Positions 11,282 through 23,105 are shown, counted from the first letter of the stretch. The stretch: 64,000 nucleotides of DNA from Jacaranda mimosifolia (GCA_018894105.1 CM032128.1:16535001-16599000); one strand, 5' to 3'. Numbers and translations are program-made. The notes: generated from the letters alone by a model not told the origin.

Positions 11282-13517
11282 TGTTGGAATAGTGCCTGAC
11301 AAGCCAATAGGATTGGCCTTGTAAAGCTATTTTCTTGTAAAATAATCTTGATTGAATGATATTTATTATATGGCCATCTTCATCTCATGCTCTTTATTCC
11401 TTCACTTACATTTGGATGAAGCCCTTAGATCACTCGTGAATGCGGGACTTGGTTTGGTGACTATGGAATAAGTCTTACACGATCGTGATCTTAAATCTTT
11501 CAAGTAATTGGATCTTATAAGACTGGGCATCTAAGATCTAGATATACTTGTACTAACGATGCATAAATCTAAGAGTGGGATATTGCTCTGTTCCATGAGC
11601 AACCATATGAGATATAGATGCATCTTAGTGGGTACTTGTTAGAGAACAAGGCATTGAAGACCTATAAGGAAAATCTACTAGATAGTTAGAGTGGCAAGTC
11701 GGTAGTGGCAAGTTCTCCAACTTATGCTAGTGCATATTATTAGTCCTCTGACCTGAGGATCCGTGGTAACCATATGTTTATTCCTTATGCTTTGACTCTT
11801 CCTTGGTCACTTAATGGGCCTTTTGGGTTGAGGCTGGGCATAAGCAACTAAACATGGAGGTTTGTGAGATCCACGATGGAATCCGACTCCTCGCTTTTGT
11901 GAAGGGCAAGTACATCTTCTATGTCTTCTATATTGATCGATTCTAAGAAATTCTTGCACAAGGTGGTGTGATAATTTGGAAAATAAGTTTTCTAAAGATA
12001 AGGTCATATAATGGAATCAAACATTGAGAATAGAGATATAGTATGAGGCTATTAGGGAGCCAACAAATATCTTACCCTAGCCTTTTTTTGGGAGATAGGA
12101 GACGAAAAGACCGTATTTGCATGGTAAGCTTAGAGCTATAATGGTTCTCCAAAAGTATTCATTTTGGCCAATTAGTTGGGCTCCATGGGCTTGAGGTTGG
12201 ACATCGACCATGGAATAGGGTGATCTTCAATTAATGAGATTAATTGAATTGAGTCGATTAATTTAAAAGTGTTTTAAACTAAAATGAATATAAGATATTC
12301 TAAAGTCACGAGGACTTGTGAGCCAATGCTCAATGAATAGTAGAACCTATTAGGTCACACACAAAAGCCAATTAACTTCCTAGTTAATGAAGGAATTTTC
12401 TAAGTGTTAGAGAATTGCTCCATGGAATCGATTTTGAGGTGTCCAATTTGAAGGTTAATTTTGGCTTGATTAATTTAAATGTTAAATTAATCAATTAATT
12501 TAAGGAGTTAAATTAAACCAATAATTAAGGAATTAATTATTTGGTGCTAAAATGATCATCAATTGGTCAAGTTAACTTAAAGAGTTAAGTTAACAAAACT
12601 GAGCTTAAGAGTTAAATTTGTTTGACTTAAGAGTTAAGTCAAAGGTTAATTAATTAAATTAAAGTGTTTAATTTAATTAAAGAGAAGAATACATTTTGAA
12701 GGAAAAATTCAAATGAAAGGTTCATTTGGATTAGCATTTTAATTAATTTGAAATTAGATTTCAAATGTAATTGAAATACACACAAATCTAAATAAGATTT
12801 GAGTTTGAATTTGCCACCTTGGCAAGGCAAGTGGCCGCCTCCCTTGAGAAAGGTGTGATACCACCTTGGCATCACACTATCCTCCCTCTATAGAGGTGAT
12901 ATAGAGGTGAGAGAGGAACAACTACTAAGCACAATTGGTGTGAAGATTAGAATCTCTCACATTTCCCTCCAAAACTCTCTCTGGGTATTGCATCATGTGT
13001 TAAAGCTTTGCTTTCATTTTTCTTCACCAACCTCAAATTGGCCTCCACTATTGTATTTATCCTCTCTTACTCCACCTAAAAGTGAGGAAAAATTGAAAGT
13101 TCATTTGGTGTGTGGATCATCACAATAGAGGCAAAACACTTGGTTTGCTAGCGTTGGAGATCTACTGAAACAGAACAACAATTTTTGATGATTTTTTTCT
13201 AGGAGATCCAGAAGGTTTTTTGATCCAAAAATTTCATAGTATCTTATTCAAGGTGTTGAGAGGATACAAGAATTTTTTGGTGATTTTTGGAGAAGTTTAA
13301 TCGAGGCAAAAGTTGCTCTCTTCCTACTACGCTGCTGTCTGGCAAATTCTGAATTGGTGAAGAGTTCACCATTTTCTCCTTGGAAATTTGCTATTCAAGG
13401 TAACTCTCTACCTAAATCTGAATCCCTAGTAGATTAGATCCCTGTGAGCTTGTAAAGCACTAGTTTGTTTAGACTTTGAAGTTTTATTATTTGATCTTAG
13501 TGCTTTACTTGCTATCA
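11282..13517 (+). mobile_element. Copia 5' LTR (LTR 'J'), 2236 bp
   Basis: It starts TGTTGGAATAGTGCC and ends ...TTGCTATCA directly before a primer-binding site at 13520, so this is a full-length 5' LTR. It serves as the reference for the family. The U3 part holds a cluster of short inverted repeats made of TTAAGAGTTAAG-type words (about 12480-12680). It is inserted in, or joined to, the truncated start of LTR I. Short open frames inside it are LTR shadows, not genes. Confidence 0.9.
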
Positions 13518-13519
13518 AG

Positions 13520-13532
13520 TGGTATCAGAGCC
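13520..13532 (+). other. Primer-binding site of copia J
   Basis: TGGTATCAGAGCC, the standard complement of the 3' end of initiator tRNA-Met used by plant copia elements, two bases after the LTR end. Confidence 0.92.
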
Positions 13533-15462
13533 TAAATCATGCTTAGATTTGGATTTTTTAATTGATTGACTCATGTGATGGATTGATTAAAATAATCAAA
13601 TTTTCGATTCATGTGATGGATTGGTCAAAATCACCAAATTTTTTATTCATATGATGGATTGGAGTGTTTGGATAATGTTGTATGTAGCTCCTTGATTGAC
13701 GAATGGAAAGCATGCTAATATGTGTTTTAAGTATTAATTCATATGATTAATATATTTTAATTCATAGCTATTAATGTTCAATGTTGATTTGACATTACTT
13801 GATGTTATATGTTGATATAGCATGTTGATGAATGACTCAAATAGTTTTAGTCATTTTTGGATCCAATTTGATTGGAGTTTTGTTGGAGATTTTTGAAGAG
13901 TATGATTCTTACTTAAACTAGTTTTTTGAAAGCATATTTGAGCACTTGAATTTCCACTTTTAAAAGTGCTTTAGATTTGAAAATTAATCTAAAATGTGTG
14001 AAATCATGTTTAGAAGTTGTTCTAAATTTGATGGTGCACAAAATGTTGAGCTAAATGGACTTGTTTCGGCTAAGACCTCAAACCGTGCAAGCTGCCCTAC
14101 CTCGGTCGGGTGCCGGCCTGTAGTGGTCGAACCTTGCGCACCTGCCCTGTGGCTGTGCTCCTAGCCTCGGCAAGCAATGGTTGGTCCAAGGTGATAGTTG
14201 AATATCTTGTTAATTATTGCTCATTTTTATGTTCAAAAGTGTTTTGATTCACACATATTAGATGTACAAGTATTGCCCAAGGTCTGAAAATTATGTTTGA
14301 TATTTTTGAATGCTTTTAAAAATTGGTTAAAGTTAATCTTCAATTTTTGGCATAAAAGTTATGCTTGACCAATTACTTGTTTATGAGATAAGCATTTAAT
14401 TGTTGGAATTAATTGTTAATTCTTGATTTATTTACTGTTAATTTAATTGTTGAATGGATAATGAATGAATGGGAATGATCATGAGCCTTTAATATTGATT
14501 TTATTTGTTTCAAGTTGTTGAAAAGGGTTGTATTTAATTGAAGATTGCATGCCTCTTATTTTCTACCTTATAAATGTTATGAGAATAGAATCACTAGGAG
14601 TGAGAATTTCTTTCTCATGTAAATGTTACATGGAGCAAAGGAGACCCTTAGAGGCATACAGACTTTTGAAGAGCCATGAATATATGGGATACATTTATGT
14701 AATAGTTAGGTTTAATCAACCCACTTAAAATCAACTAGGTGGTGCACCTATAGTTCTAAGTGCATCACTTGGTTAGGCTCATGGCCATCCCACCCTAGGA
14801 GCATGCTAGGCACATTTACTTATTTATGTTTTCCGTATCCTATTGATATATGAGATGCATGGTTAGGATATAGAAAACCTAAACAAGAAGATAAAATGAT
14901 GAGATCTTTGCAAGCAAAAACCCTCAACTTAAAATGTCTAAGTATGTTTCTCATATTAAGTCAAAATCGATACAAATTAAAAGAATTTTAATTAATCCAT
15001 GCCTTCTACCAATAGTATATGGCATGATGATGCTACCATTATTTGTGTGATGTCTCACGAGTCATGCGTCATACTTATAATGGAAAGCTTTGACCATATA
15101 CTTAGCATATGATGCACATTTGATTTGAAAATGCCCATACATTGTCACACGAGTCGTGGGTCCACATGAAAAGTGAACTAAACTATATCAAGAGTTTCAT
15201 GAGATGTAATTAGCAAAAGTTGTTTACCTTTCGATTTTTTGTGGATGTCTCATGAGTCGTGGATCCACTTGCAAGTCCTTAGGATCTTGATTCTTACTGG
15301 GAAATAAGATTTTCTGAATTCTTTTAGAGGGTGAAGGATTTGATAAAATAGTGGGAAGAAAACATGCTTGAAAGATCATAAACATGTTTTTAATATCAAA
15401 TTCAATCACATGCTTATACTCTTTTTTCACCTCTTGTAGATTTTCAAAATCTTCAAATCAAA
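13533..15462 (+). mobile_element. Untranslated leader of copia J (about 1.9 kb)
   Basis: Non-coding leader between PBS and gag. The same leader occurs in element D-G (36120-37690) and, reversed, in M (61115-62274). It contains a GC-rich island (14090-14175) absent from the rest of the AT-rich leader, and the CACGAGTCGTG palindrome series near its 3' end. I see no open frame worth calling. Confidence 0.75.
15056..15261 (+). repeat. Palindromic leader motif, three copies (copia J)
   Basis: The 11-base near-palindrome CACGAGTCGTG occurs at 15056 (CACGAGTCATG), 15148 (exact) and 15251 (CATGAGTCGTG), spaced 92 and 103 bp. Around the third copy an outer inverted repeat, GTGGAT (from 15241) and ATCCAC (to 15268), encloses it, so the RNA could form a stem. 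The M leader has the matching series. Confidence 0.7.
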
Positions 15463-16263
15463 ATGGCTAAGAATCCACTCGCATGTATTTTGGAAACCAA
15501 TAAACTCACTGGGCCCAACTTCCAAGATTGGTTAAGAAACCTTAAAATAATTCTTGACTATGAAAAGAGGACATATATGTCCTTCATCAAAGTCCCATGG
15601 ACATAATTGGTGATGACGCCATTAACCAAGCTCGTGAAATGTTCACGAGATTTGTAGATAACGATCTACAAGTAAGATGTGTCATGTTGGCTTCCACATC
15701 TAATGAGCTCCAAAAGACTTATAAGTACATGAAACATGCTCGAGAGATCTATGTACGCCTACAAGAGTTGTATGGTGTACAATCACGATACGACATGTTT
15801 GCTTTGTCAAAAGAGCTCTTTAGATCAATGATGAGTGAGGGGTCTAACATCTATGATTAGTACCTCAAGATGATAGGACTCATCGAGAAGCTTGGACAAT
15901 TAGATGTGGTAATGGACAATGACCTCTTTGTGGATTTGATCCTTTAGTCATTGCCCCCATCGTTTGATCAATTTGTTATGAACTTCAACATGTCCAAGTA
16001 AGAAGCTATAATTAACGAATTGGTGAACATACTTGTGACTGTCAAGGCGACTGTGAGAAAGGAAAAACCTCTTATGCTTGCATCCTTCTCCAAATGGAAG
16101 GGCCCTGAGGGTCCTAGAAAAAAAAGGTAAGAGGAAGAAGAGTTCTTACGAGAAAAGTTTTGGGACGGTTAAGAAGAAGGCTAAAATCGAAGTAATTTGT
16201 TTCCATTGTGGCGAGAAGAGACATTGGAAGAGAAATTGCAAAGCTTACCTTGCAACCCTTTAG
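15463..16263 (+). pseudogene. Copia J gag (capsid and zinc knuckle), broken
   Basis: ATG at 15463 gives MAKNPLACILETNKLTGPNF, the family's gag start (compare M at 61114). After about 47 codons a frameshift leads to TAA. The next frame from 15597 carries IGDDAINQAREMF, then a helical capsid-type region with ELQKTYKYMKHAREIYVRLQ. Internal stops follow at 15858 (TAG), near 15945 and near 16000, and there is a frameshift near 16110. The zinc knuckle at about 16198-16240 is intact: CFHCGEKRHWKRNC, pattern C-X2-C-X4-H-X4-C. Gag packages the element's RNA into particles. The copy cannot make a full protein. Confidence 0.85.
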
Positions 16264-17272
16264 AAGGGTATGTACTTTATTGAAGTTCACTTGACAACTA
16301 ATTCTTCCTCATGGGATTTGATACCACATGTGGTTATCACCTTTGTAATTCATTATAGGGGATGAAAAGAAGGAAGAGTTTTCGTGAAAGGGATATGATC
16401 CTCCGCTTAGGAAATGGAGCAAGAGTTGCTACCATTTTCCAAGGCGTAATCAAGTTGGACTTGGGGAATGCTTGCGTTGTACTTGTTTTGGTTTATTATG
16501 TACCCCATCTTGTTAAGAAGATTATTTCAATTTTCGTTCTTGATCATGAAGGATTTGATTTTTCTATATCAAATAGGATGTTGAAAGCATTAAAGAATGG
16601 TTCTTTAATTGTACAAGGTACAATAATTAATGAATTGTACATACTTGATTCTCAACCTTCACTAATGCACATTCAATCAAGTAAAAGAAAATTAGATAAC
16701 CAAGAAGACACTCATCTATGGCATATAAGACTTGGGCATATTTCTAAAAATAGGATGAACAAGTTACAAGCTCTCAAAGCACTAAATGTTAGTTGTATTG
16801 AGATCTTCCTACTTGTGAATCTTGTTTAAAGGAAAGAATGACCAAGGCTCCTTTTGTAGGATAAATGGAGCGTTCCACAAGTCTTTTAGATTTGATCCAT
16901 ATGGATGTTTATGGACAACTAAGAGTTAGTGGAAGAGGAGACTATTCCTACTTCATCACCTTCACTAATAATTATAGTCGTTTTGAATACGTGTATCTTA
17001 TGAAGTACAAGTCTAAAGCCTTTGAAAAACTCAAAGATTATAGGAATGAAGTGGAAAAGCAATTGGGGCTACGTATTAAAGCTCTTTGATCGGATCGAAT
17101 GGGAGAATACTTGAGCACCAAACTCTTAGATTATCTAGAGAAGAATGGGATTATCTCACAATGGACTCCACCGGCACACCCCAACATAATGGAGTAGCTG
17201 AGAGGAGAAACCACACCTTATTGGACATGGTACATTCCATAATAAGCTTTTTTGATGTGCCCATATCCTTTT
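16264..17272 (+). pseudogene. Copia J protease to integrase, broken and 3'-truncated
   Basis: Around 16300 a decayed protease region lacks a clear D-S/T-G. From 16362 the frame gives RDMILRLGNGARVATIFQGV and then the GAG-pre-integrase zinc region with LWHIRLGHISKNRMNKL, followed by the decayed C-X-X-C half near 16812-16830. The integrase core runs from 16865: DLIHMDVYGQLRVS has the first catalytic Asp. A TGA at 17087 replaces the Arg codon before SDRMGEYLS, which holds the second Asp. The Glu-bearing HNGVAERRN follows a frameshift. At about 17272 the frame runs into RT sequence in the opposite orientation. RT, RNase H and the 3' LTR of this copy are absent. Confidence 0.85.
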
Positions 17273-17455
17273 AGTATGTGGGACATTATTTCTCTCTTGT
17301 CATAAGTCTCAGGGGCTATAAACTTAGAGAGGCGAAGACCATGTCCCATTGGGATAAATCCCTTCTTGGATTCCTCCATACTAAACCTCTTTAATATCTT
17401 ATCAATATGTGATTTTGGGAAAGCCCCAATATCCTTTTTAGTTTATCTCTATAGA
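16848..17455. repeat. 608-bp duplicated block, copy 1
   Basis: Matches 22498-23105 at a constant offset of 5650 bases with 8 mismatches and no indels (98.7%). The block spans the fusion between sense integrase (to 17272) and antisense RT (from 17273). Confidence 0.95.
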
Positions 17456-17630
17456 TTAGTATTTCAAATATAAATGATGCTTCTCCCAAATCCTTCATGG
17501 AGAGTTATGTAGATAGCCATGCTTCAGTCCATTCTAACATTTTTCTCTCATTCCCAATGAGAAAAATATCATTGACATAAAGCACAATAACTTCTATACT
17601 ACTCCCACTATCCTTTTTGTACACACAAGG
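17273..17630 (-). pseudogene. Copia M reverse transcriptase, YVDD-side segment
   Basis: The minus strand reads PCVYKKDSGSS, then VIVLYVNDIFLIG (the RT catalytic Y-V-D-D box with the first Asp changed to Asn), then LSMKDLGEASF and a decayed LGLSQ...ILIRY block. It ends near a C-P-T-Y scrap where copia RT passes into the RNase H half. Stops and a frameshift break the frame. It resumes on the far side of the solo LTR at 19376. Confidence 0.85.
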
Positions 17631-19375
17631 TGTTAACCCTTTGATGTTTTTTGCATAAGTTTAAGAGTTTTGATTATGGCAATATTTGCTGCATGATTAA
17701 TGTGAGTTATTCCCAAAAATCTGCTAGACCTTGTCTTGTGTTTCTGGAACACATCTTGAGCTATCTAGAACTTATCTTCGATTATATTTTGGCAGCATAT
17801 CTTTATATTTGATTAACCGCATCATATCTCTTATTTATGGAGGAATATCATGTTGCTGAACTTGAACATGTGCTCATCATGGACGGATTCAATGAACGTA
17901 ATATATGGAATGATTAACTAATGGCTTCTTTCCTTTTTTCGTTATCTCTTCCTATTTGATAACCTTTTAATAATTTAAGGAAAGAGCATTTTCTACATGG
18001 ACATATTAAATTATCTTTAAATAATTTGTAGAGAATTCAAAACTCTCGTCTGGAGTTTATCTTCCATAAATAATTGTAATTTGACTTACCTTTTTCATGA
18101 AAATCATCTAGATTGATTCATATCTTTCATATTAGGAAAGTATATTTTTCTAGCTCTAAATCTTGCATTGCTAGATTGCTAATTGAGTTTATTTGATTTA
18201 CATGCCATAATTATTCTTCCCTTAATTATCTGTTGGATTATGTTTATGTGCTGGAACATACTTTCCATATTTAAAAAATCTCTTAAAGATTCTAGCCCGA
18301 TTCATATCTTTTATGATTTAGGAGAGAAATCAATCTTGTTGTATTTATTGATAAATCCGTAATTCATGGTGCTAATGGATTTTTACTATAATATCTTGTT
18401 TCCTTGTTTGATTCCAACGAACACTTACCTAATTAAGGATTTATAGCCGTTAGACATAAACATATAAATAAGAAAATATGCAACATTGATTAGTGTGAAT
18501 CACTAAGTTGGGATAAGTTTTTGTTGAGTGTTTTGAGAAGTTGTGTGATACTCTCTAACACGTTCTTGTGCTTACTTTTTGATTAATCCTTGCTGTACTT
18601 ATGTTTTCGAGGGACCTTATGGTGAAAAAGGTCAAATGGATCTTGCCTAATGGACTTTAGGGAGATGAGGAGAAGGCGATTTGTGTCTTAAAGGACCTAG
18701 TGGTGAAGCAAGACGGGAGTCGTACATGCTCTCGAGGGACCCCGTGAAGAGAATAAATCGGTGCTTGGTTGCTCCAAGGACCTCCAGGTGAAGAAATTCG
18801 GAGAGCAGTACTATCTGGAACTTTCTGCAGTGTCCTTGGTTCCAGTCTAGAAGAAGAGACTACAGTTTGCCGAACGGAGTAGCAGTAACACTTGCATCAG
18901 TCTACAGAATTTGTGCAAGTGAATCTAGCAAAAGTTCCCTCAGACCTGTTCACAAGTAGCTGGTTTCAATAGCTCTTTGCAAAGAGTTGGTTTTTTTCCC
19001 TACTAAGGTGTTTCTATTTCCTACACTTTTGTTACTGTCAAATTACTATTTTATTTGTAAAAACATTCTTATACACTTATTAATTTGACAGGTTTAAAAT
19101 CATAAGTAAAAGCTTAAGTAGAGGACGTAGACTTGCGGAACCTCTATAAATATCAGTGTCTTTTATTTATGCTTTTACTGCTTTTCTTATCACTAGTCTG
19201 ATTGGTATCTTAACTGGTACTTACAAATTCTAGTGAGTAACTAAAACTATTTTTTTTTTTCAAAAGACTTAAACAATTTTTGAAAAGGCCAAAAAGTATT
19301 TTGAGTGATAAACTTCCAGTGCATTAAAATCTCTTCAGCCTAATTCACCCCCTCTTAGGCACATAATCACTCACA
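17631..19375 (+). mobile_element. Solo LTR of a second copia family, 1745 bp
   Basis: It begins TGTTAACCC and ends AATCACTCACA, is flanked by 5-bp target copies CAAGG (17626-17630) and CAAAG (19376-19380), and sits inside M's RT, which continues cleanly on both sides. Near the 3' end it has GAGGACGTAGACTTGCGGAA and CCTAATTCACCCCCTCTTAG, phrases found in LTR 3' ends of large plant copia elements (SIRE/Tork type). No PBS or coding region is present, so it is a solo LTR left by LTR-LTR recombination. Confidence 0.82.
19145..19152 (+). promoter_or_regulatory. TATA-like box in the solo LTR
   Basis: TATAAATA about 230 bases before the LTR end. It is consistent with an LTR promoter, but the transcription start is not visible. 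Confidence 0.35.
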
Positions 19376-19524
19376 CAAAGTTTATACATATTTTTTATAA
19401 AGCTAAATGATGTGACCATTTTATCAAAACATATGTCCCGAATTCAGGACACCTATTTAAGTCCGTAAATGGACCTTTCGAGTTTGTAAACCTTTCACTC
19501 ACTCCCTTTCGATGTAAAACCATG
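19376..19524 (-). pseudogene. Copia M reverse transcriptase, central segment
   Basis: The minus strand reads HGFTSKGSE, KVYKLERSIYGLK and a decayed W...Y-F-D-K block, then continues into 17630. It corresponds to the copia RT stretch GF..K..K-V-C-K-L-x-K-S-L-Y-G-L-K-Q. On the other side it joins 33243 once element K-A is removed. Confidence 0.85.
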
Positions 19525-21593
19525 TGTATTGGAATGGTGCCCCGCAACCAATTAGATTGGCATGTAAACTATTTCACTTGTGATATGACATTGATTAAAT
19601 GATATTTATAATAAATGGCCATCTTCATCTTATACTTATTTCACTTCACTAGCATTTGGTTGAAGCCCTTATATCACACAAGACTACGGAACTTGGTCAC
19701 GCACAGAGTGGTGATCATGAAATAAGATTTATACGGTAGTGATCTTAAATCTTCCAGGTCGTAGATTCTTATGAGACAGGGTATCTAAGATTTGGATAGA
19801 CTTGCACTAACGATGTATAAATCCAAGGGATGGATATTGCTCCATTTCATGAGCAAACCATGTGAGACATGGGTGCATGTTAGTGGGTACTTGTAGAGAA
19901 CAAGTTCACTGAAGGCCTGCCTGGAAAATCCACTAGATAGCCGTAGTAGGAAGTTCTCCAGCCTATGCAAGTGCATATAATTAGTCATTTGACCTGAGAA
20001 TCTATGGTAACCTTGTGTTTAGGTCTCATGCTTGACTCTTCCTTGACCACTTAGCGGGTCTTTCGGGTTGAGCTTGGGTACGAGCTACATAGATATAGAA
20101 GTTTGTGAGATCCAAGATGGAATCCATCTTCTTGTTATTGTGAAGGGCGAGTGCATCTCCTATGTGTTCTATAATGATCAATTTTAAGGAGTATGACAAT
20201 TTGGAAACAGATTATTCCAAAGATGAGATCATAAATCGGAATCGAACATTGGGAATAAAAACATAGTTATCGAGGCAATTAAGGAGCCGAAAAATATGTT
20301 GCCCTAGGCCTCTTTATGATAATAGGAGATGGAAGGACTATATTTGCATGGAAAGCATAGTGCTAGAATGGTTCTCCAAAAGTATATTCATTTTAGCTAA
20401 TTAGTTAGGCTCCATGGGCTTGAGGTTGGACATCGACCATGGAGATTGGGTATTCTTCAATTAATGGAGATTAATTAAATTGAGTGTCCATCGACCATGT
20501 CCATTGAATGGTAGAACCTATTGGGTCGCACAAAAAAGCTAATAGAAAATCCTACTTGATGAAGGAAATTTTCTAAGAGTCAGAAAATTCCACCTTCACT
20601 GATTTTAAGAAGGGAAAGGGTTGACTAATTTTTTGTCACTTTGGCTCAATCAATTTAATTGTTAAATTGATCTAAATAATTTAAGGAGTTAAATTAGACC
20701 AATTAAATTAAGGAGTTAAGTTGACATATTATAGCTTAAAGAGTTAAGCCAATTTACTTAAAGAGTTAAGTTAAGGTTAGTTAATTAAATTAAGGGGTTA
20801 ATTTAATTAATGTGAAGAACTAATTTGGAGGAAAATTCAAGATGAAAGAGTTCATTTAGAGTGCATTTGAATTTATTTGGATGTCATTTCATGAGATGAA
20901 ATGAAGAGTCCAAACGAAATTCAAATGCAAGTGATATTAAGAATTTCACACATGCAACTTGCAAGGCAAGTTGGCGCCAACCTCATGGGAGGTGTGATGC
21001 CAACTTGGCATCACACCTCCCTTCCTATAAATAGGAGGGGGTGGGTGGCCAAGCATGCTTGAAAGATCTAATTGTTAGATTCTATTTTTCCCTTCAAATT
21101 TTGTGTGTCTCTCTCATGTGTTGAGGCTTCACATTTTCTTCACCTCTACCTCCTAAATTTGGCCTTTATCCTCTCTCTTCTCTGTTTGGTTTTCTAGCTG
21201 ACCTAAGAGAGATTTGGACTCGCCATTAGTGTGTGGATCATGACATTAGAGATAAGACACTTGGATTGCTTGGCTTTTGGAGATCCATTTTTGGAGTGAC
21301 TTTTGATTTTCTATTTCTGCTGAATTTTCTACTAGAGCTTTATCACGGTGTTGGTGAGCTTGTTTCCAAATTTCAGCAAATTTTGAGGTGTTTTGGTTAG
21401 GCAACTATTGCTGACTTGCTGTTGCGCCACTTGAAGACAACTTCCAAGTATTGAAGTATTCTTCCTTTTTTCCTTGGATTTTGAGCATTCAAGGTAATCC
21501 TTCAACCAAATTTGAATTTAAAGCATGATTAGATCCTTGGTTTTGAGTGTAGCCTAGTTAATTTAGCTATTTTTGTGCTTTATTATTGGATCC
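19525..21593 (+). mobile_element. Copia 5' LTR (LTR 'K'), 3' end replaced
   Basis: It starts TGTATTGGAATGG directly after M's RT segment and is collinear with LTR J up to the phrase GGATCCTAGTA. There it breaks into unrelated sequence at 21594; the family end (GCCTTACTT...TTCA) and the PBS are missing. I read it as the 5' LTR of element K-A, whose coding part starts at 23106. The left target copy would be CCATG (19520-19524), against TTATG at 33243-33247. Confidence 0.85.
21026..21033 (+). promoter_or_regulatory. TATA box of LTR K
   Basis: TATAAATA in CTTCCTATAAATAGGAGG, in the same relative position as in LTR A (33034) and, on the other strand, LTR I (9894). It is the most canonical promoter element of the family in this window. 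Confidence 0.6.
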
Positions 21594-22497
21594 TAGTAGT
21601 GGCAAATGGGTGGGTTGGGTTGGTTATGGGTTGGGTTCAAGATGGGTTGAAAATGGGTTTATATTTATGGTTTGAAAATAGGTTGGGTTGAAAATGGCTT
21701 GGGTAGGATTTGGGCGGGTCCAATACAAAAAAGAAAAAATGTAAACTTTTTGCTAAATACATTGTTATATTATTTGATTAAACTATAATCTTTTTATCTT
21801 TATTTGACATATGTAATTAATTATTATTAAATTCTTATTAATCACGTAAAATCAAATCAAATTATGTAAACATATAATTTACTTATTATTTTATAATATT
21901 TATATTTTTCCTTTTAATACAAAATAAAAATCTTGCTCAATGAATAAAACATAATTATATAAAATATTTTAAAATTCTAGTACAAAATGTTTACATTGTA
22001 CCCAACAAAATATTTACTATACTAGTCGTATTTGTTTTTTATTTTTTACTATTTATTTTATTTTTAATTTTTTCAATGTAGTTCATTATCGTTTATCACA
22101 ATGATCAAATTCAAATTTGATTCGACATAAAAGTATTGTTATCATTCTAAAATAATTAAAATATACATATATCTTGAAAAATATGCCATTTTAACAATAA
22201 AAAATATAAATCATTTAAATTTAAATTCTTATATCTACCTAAATTATTATTTTTAAATAAAATACTCAAAGAATATTGAAATATAATTAATTTTTTAATT
22301 TTTGAAAATATTATAACTGAAAATAAAAATAAAGTCGGGGCCCTTTCTTCATGTCGAGGGAAAGGTAATGAAATGGATGGCCGCAATCTGTCCTCTCACA
22401 TGCTACCACTACACAATAAATTTGTTGTGTTTACATATTAATATTTTGGTGGTTTGTAAAAATTATAAAAAGAAAAAAGAAAATTAATTTTTGTAGT
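21594..22497. mobile_element. Unidentified AT-rich insert with a GGGTTGGGTT-rich end
   Basis: It begins GTGGCAAATGGGTGGGTTGG, with more GATGGGTTGAAAATGGG-like words to about 21720, a type of end seen in some plant hAT-like elements. The rest is AT-rich and non-coding. I cannot find the complementary right terminus or a target duplication, so it may be a truncated element. It replaces the 3' end of LTR K and most of the leader. Confidence 0.4.
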
Positions 22498-23105
22498 CTC
22501 CTTTTGTAGGATAAATGGAGCGTTCCACAAGTCTTTTAGATTTGATCCATATGGATGTTTATGGACAACTAAGAGTTAGTGGAAGAGGAGACTATTCCTA
22601 CTTCATCACCTTCACTAATAATTATAGTCGTTTTGAATACGTGTATCTTATGAAGTACAAGTCTAAAGCCTTTGAAAAACTCAAAGATTGTAGGAATGAA
22701 GTGGAAAAGCAATTGGGGCTACGTATTAAAGCTCTTTGATCGGATCGAATGGGAGAATACTTGAGCACCAAACTCTTAGATTATCTAGAGGAGAATGAGA
22801 TTATCTCACAATGGACTCCACCGGCACACCCCAACATAATGGAGTAGCCGAGAGGAGAAACCACACCTTATTGGACATGGTACATTCCATAATAAGCTTT
22901 TTCGATGTGCCCATATCCTTTTGGTATGTGGGACATTCTTTCTCTCTTGTCATAAGTCTCAGGGGCTATAAACTTAGAGAGGCGAAGACCATGTCCCATT
23001 GGGATAAATCCCCTCTTGGATTCCTCCATACTAAACCTCTTTAATATCTTATCAATATGTGATTTTGGGAAAGCCCCAATATCCTTTTTAGTTTATCTCT
23101 ATAGA
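22498..23105. repeat. 608-bp duplicated block, copy 2 (integrase fused to antisense RT)
   Basis: Copy of 16848-17455 with 8 mismatches, 7 of them transitions. In this copy the Trp codon after DVPISF is intact, so the frame 22811-23044 runs through the integrase end straight into the antisense RT, making a chimeric 77-codon frame with no biological sense. It ends abruptly at the copia leader just before gag of element K-A. Confidence 0.95.

Noticed and set aside
14528..14728. 66-codon plus-strand frame in the copia leader
   Set aside because: The corresponding leader of D-G (near 37100-37300) does not keep the frame open, so it is not a conserved leader ORF.
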